A stretch of DNA of 64,000 nucleotides. Origin: Elephas maximus indicus. Taxonomy: Eukaryota > Chordata > Mammalia > Proboscidea > Elephantidae. Made by a program: the position numbers and the translations under genes. Shown here piece after piece: positions 61,060-64,000 of the stretch. Positions within the stretch are counted from its first letter, which is position 1; every line of letters begins with the position of its first letter. The notes under the pieces are model-generated. The model was not told the origin of the DNA. It did not search any database and saw nothing but the letters and a program-made list of their open reading frames with translations. The stretch is from positions 2,616,501 to 2,680,500 of the forward strand of contig NC_064819.1 of NCBI RefSeq assembly GCF_024166365.1. The letters are read 5' to 3'.

Positions 61060-61440
61060 TTAATCTAAGAGTAATTACCCTAAAATACCATTCTTTTATT
61101 GGTAGTTATCCATCAGTCTTCAGTAATTCCCTGTTGTTTATAGGATGAAGTCCACTTCCTTACTGGGCATTCAGTTCAGGACCCACAGATGAGCCTGTCT
61201 ACTTTTGCATCCTTATTTCACTGTTACCCTAGTAAAAACAATTCTTGAAATTTCTTCTCTATTCTTTTGTTCTTGTTTTTCCCCTATGTGGAATGCCTTT
61301 GATATCATTCCTTTCCTAGTTCATGCAAATTCTACCTGACCCTCAAGATGTCTGCTCTAAACATTGTCTTTGAACTTCCAGTAAGTAAATGTATGCCCTT
61401 TGGTACTTTATTGCTTGTTGGTCTGTGACCCTTCCAATAT
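61060..61440. mobile_element. L2-like remnant
   Basis: 'aggatgaagtccacttcctt', 'gggcattcagttcaggaccc' and 'caaattctacctgaccctca' match the order of L2 3' ends. Confidence 0.5.
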
Positions 61441-61461
61441 GATTGCTTTAGGACGTTAATT

Positions 61462-61700
61462 AATTTTTTTTTTCCTTTTTGTTGTTGTCGTGGTTGAGAA
61501 TATACAACAGCAAAACATACACTAATTCGACAGTTCCTGCATGTACCATTCAGTGACCTAGATCACATTCGTCTAGTTGTTCAGCCATTCTCCCCTCCTC
61601 CTCTGAGTTGTTCCTCCTCCATTCACATAAACTCACCGACCCCTAAGATTCCTGTCTGATCTTTCCAGTTGCTGTTGTAGGACATTGTTTAACTTTTTAT
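61462..61700 (-). mobile_element. Old L1 3' end
   Basis: T run, 'gtggttgagaatatacaaca', 'gcaaaacatacactaattcg' and 'ccattctcccctcctcctct' recur at 39.35 kb. An older L1 3' UTR class than those at 39.5 kb and 55.7 kb. Confidence 0.55.
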
Positions 61701-61859
61701 ATGTATTTCATCTTCTTAAAGAAATCATCGGTAAGTTTTAAGTTAGAGCAGCAGTCAAAAATACGCTTTCTACTATGGTGTTTGCCACCAGTTTCTAGTT
61801 GGACTCAGATAGTTCATTCCTTTTTACTTATTTTTTTCAGATTACATATCTATAATGTA

Positions 61860-62024
61860 GGAAACCCTAGCAGCATAGTGGTTAAGTCTTACAGCAGCTA
61901 ACCAAAAGGTCGGCAGTTTAAATCCACCAGGCGCTCCTTAGGAACCCCGTGGGGCAGTTCTACTCTGTCCTATAGGGTCGCTATGAGTTGGAATCGACTC
62001 GACGGCAACGGGTTTTTTTTTTTT
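61860..62024 (+). mobile_element. AfroSINE, near consensus
   Basis: ggaaaccctagcagcatagt to 'tcgactcgacggcaacgggt' and a 12-T tail. One of the least changed copies, useful as a local reference. Confidence 0.95.
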
Positions 62025-62413
62025 AATCTGTAACATGAAGGGTTTGAACTAAGTCAGAATTTCTTAAACCGTTCTGTGGAACGTTGCGAGATGTTAAGAG
62101 GTGTTCCAGTAAAAAAGGAAAAATGTCCCCAGATGAATTTTAAAGTCCAGTAATCCAAAGTGGCTACAGCTTACTTCAGGGTATAACTTTTCAGGGTCTG
62201 TAATATGTTCCCGTATATGGCACATTTTTTAATAGAAAAGTCTAGTTTGGAGTAATTCCCAGGTTTACTGACACTTTTCCCAAGGCTATTTTTTAATTTA
62301 ATGCCTTGCAGATATTTGGGAGAAACTCGCTTTGGTGAATTTGTAGTCTCTTCTCAAACTATAATAATTGAAGATTTTTTTCAGGGGAGAAAGATAATAA
62401 AGTTGTAAAACAA

Positions 62414-62519
62414 CCATCTAGGACAGAGTAGAACTGCCCCATAGGGTTCCCAAGGAGCAGGTGATGGATTTGAACTGCCTCAGCAGCCGAGCTCTTAACC
62501 ACTGCCCCACCAGGGCTCC
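62414..62519 (-). mobile_element. AfroSINE, tail-less and with a central deletion
   Basis: Starts 'ctaggacagagtagaactgc' and jumps from 'gatttgaactgcc' to 'tcagcagccgagctcttaac', losing the gaccttttggt block; ends in head ccccaccagggctcc. Confidence 0.88.
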
Positions 62520-62555
62520 ATATAATTTGTTAGGTGATAAAAAGTATTATACCAA

Positions 62556-62730
62556 AAAACAAAACAAAAACAACAAACCCATTACCATTGAGTCTATTCC
62601 GACTCATAGCAACCCTATAGGACAGGGTAGAACTGCTCCATAGTGTTTCCGAGGAGCAGCTGGTGGATTCGAACAGCCGACCTTTAGGTTAGCAGCCTGA
62701 GCTCTTAACCACTGTGCCACCAGTGCTCCG
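62556..62730 (-). mobile_element. AfroSINE
   Basis: A-rich left end (aaaacaaaacaaaaacaaca), 'cattaccattgagtctattc' to head gtgccaccagtgctcc. It is 540 bp upstream of ATP6V1A exon 2. Confidence 0.93.
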
Positions 62731-63267
62731 AAAAGTGTTCTGCTGAAACACAAAGCACAAGGTGTTTATTTAGGTGGGAGGAAGCCTCAAGGAGAAAGTG
62801 ACCTTGGAATAAAGGTCTGGGCGAAGCACGCTTCAGGCGGAGGGAACACCAGGTACAGAGGCCTTGAGGCAGAGTGCTCTTGTGTTTTTGAGAAGCTGGC
62901 GAAATGTTCACTGTGTATAAGCGGAATGATTGAAGGGAAGGGTACTAGCAGAAGAGGCCAGAGAGATAAAGGGAGGCCGGACGTTGCAGGACTGGATAAG
63001 GCGTTGGGAAGATTTTACGTGGTTTGTTACTCTGTTTGTTATTCCTTGTGGAATACCTTGCATACAGATATACAGTTCTGAATTTTAATAACCAGAAGGC
63101 CCCCAGGAAGGAGATACTTTTAACCCAGTCTAAATAGTTTTATATTTTACCTTGAACAGGTGATAGTAAACCAATACACCAAAGTGAAAGTTGACCGACC
63201 ACCCACATTGATTCTGTTGCTTTGGGGGTTGAATTATAACTTAATTTTTTCTTTTTTTTAACCGTAG

Positions 63268-63362
63268 GTAAAGTAACATGATGGATTTCTCCAAGCTACC
63301 CAAAATACTCGATGAAGATAAGGAAAGCACATTTGGTTATGTGCATGGGGTCTCAGGGCCTG
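63268..63362 (+). other. ATP6V1A: ATP6V1A exon 2 (end of 5' UTR and first coding part)
   Basis: Acceptor ttttttttaaccgtag precedes GTAAAGTAACATG, and the donor is CCTG|gtaagt. The first 13 nt are 5' UTR. The 95-nt exon leaves phase 1, matching Gly-Pro-Val in the known protein. Confidence 0.95.
63281..63362 (+). CDS. ATP6V1A: V-type proton ATPase catalytic subunit A, first 27 residues (gene continues beyond window)
   Basis: ATP6V1A is the ATP-hydrolysing subunit of the V1 sector; three A and three B subunits form the hexamer that drives proton pumping into lysosomes, endosomes and secretory vesicles. The exon encodes [14 protein letters not shown] followed by [13 protein letters not shown], identical to the human N-terminus as I remember it, then a split Val codon at the donor. 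The nucleotide-binding domain is in exons outside the window, so completeness cannot be judged. There are two adjacent ATGs (63278 and 63281); I chose the second because it has the stronger context (A at -3, G at +4) and gives the known N-terminus. Confidence 0.96.
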
Positions 63363-63904
63363 GTAAGTGGCGCGTAATCATCCCCATAGTAAGAATTTGT
63401 AGCTTCTTACTACCCGGCTGTCTTTTCAGGGTGTTTGGGGAGAAATACAAAGCTTTTGTTCAATAACAGAAATTTTATCAGTCCTTAAAAAGGTCCCGTA
63501 ACCTCTGTGAGACTGAAGTAATGTTGCCATCGTAAGGTGTTATCTAATTTGATAATTATTCAGATGCCGTTTTGTGATATCCTGTTTATTTTTATCTTAA
63601 TCTGTTACATAAATGTATAACTAGTATTCAGAGTTTTATCTATATGTATCTTAATTTTTCTTGTTAAATTTGAGCTGAAAAAGCTATAAATTTTATAACT
63701 TATAATAATTTTATAGTGTTTAGTACCCAATATCTTACAGATAGGCATTCCGTAATGTCTCTTAATTTGATTAGAACTTTGAAAATTGTCTCTGGAGTAT
63801 TTCTCAGCAGTATCCTTGACTCTGCCTCTTATCTTCCTTTTCTAAATAGTTACAGTCTCTTTATCCTTCCTCAGAGGTCATGCTCTGTCTCTTTGGCCTT
63901 GAGC
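63363..63904 (+). other. ATP6V1A: ATP6V1A intron 2 (start)
   Basis: Begins gtaagt. AT-rich with no recognised exon or repeat up to 63904. Confidence 0.8.
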
Positions 63905-64000
63905 AGGCGTTGACAAACTTTTTCTGTGGAAGACTAGATGGTAAATATTTTAGGCTTTACAGACCACACGGTCTCAGTTGTGACTGCTCAGCTCTGCTGT
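63905..64000. mobile_element. hAT-Charlie-like repeat, cut by the window end
   Basis: 'caggcgttgacaaacttttt', 'ctagatggtaaatattttag' and 'gctttacagaccacacggtc' match a common old mammalian DNA-transposon phrase (cagcaaactttttctg...). The right end is outside the window. Confidence 0.5.

Larger units (their letters stand above)
33865..63267 (+). other. ATP6V1A: ATP6V1A intron 1 (29.4 kb)
   Basis: Runs from gtgagt to the polypyrimidine acceptor ttttttttaaccgtag. Repeats are listed separately. In 34728-35697, 36653-37162, 38609-39345, 40916-41670, 41936-42544, 43511-44299, 44561-45107, 46164-47189, 47401-47997, 48061-49600, 50072-51340, 51521-52700, 52884-53448, 53607-54884, 62025-62413 and 62731-63267 I see no gene and no clear repeat beyond AT-rich low-complexity sequence. 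Confidence 0.8.

Overview
The window is mammalian nuclear DNA from an afrotherian, most likely an elephant or another paenungulate. The host call rests on about 30 copies of a tRNA-derived SINE whose head reads like 'gagccctggtggcgcagtgg' and whose body carries the 'ctatgagtcggaatcgactc' motif (AfroSINE type), and on a matching L1 lineage. The species is not proven. There is no prokaryotic content.

Two host genes are arranged head to head. NAA50 (catalytic N-alpha-acetyltransferase 50) lies on the minus strand and can be reassembled completely: coding exon 1 at 32702-32709, exon 2 at 7187-7323, exon 3 at 6640-6759, exon 4 at 5864-5930, exon 5 at 4584-4761. These total 510 nt, or 169 residues plus stop. 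ATP6V1A (V-ATPase V1 catalytic subunit A) lies on the plus strand, with a probable noncoding exon 1 ending at 33864 and the first coding exon at 63268-63362; the rest lies beyond the window. Between them is a CpG-rich shared promoter (about 32.2-34.3 kb) with a perfect GTCACGTGAC palindrome, a perfect CRE, ETS-like and CCAAT/E-box motifs.

Layout: 1-4583 is the presumed NAA50 3' UTR and downstream flank, with two local tandem duplications. 4584-7323 holds the four clustered NAA50 coding exons. 7324-32701 is NAA50 intron 1 (25.4 kb), with three L1 insertions, SINEs, old DNA transposons, an LTR-like stretch and a C-rich minisatellite close to the promoter. 32.2-34.3 kb is the bidirectional promoter. 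33865-63267 is ATP6V1A intron 1 (29.4 kb), filled with SINEs, a 4.5 kb L1 with perfect target-site duplications and an LTR inserted in a SINE. 63268-63362 is ATP6V1A exon 2, and the end of the window is intron 2.

The most informative signals are the history of retrotransposition (an L1 that apparently carried a 3' transduction into a SINE, an L1 with an intact 5' end but no 3' end, and two SINEs apparently using the same target site) and a tandem duplication overlapping the NAA50 stop codon. I found no convincing new gene system. Long open frames outside the exons are explained by L1 coding remnants, the minisatellite or CpG-island sequence.
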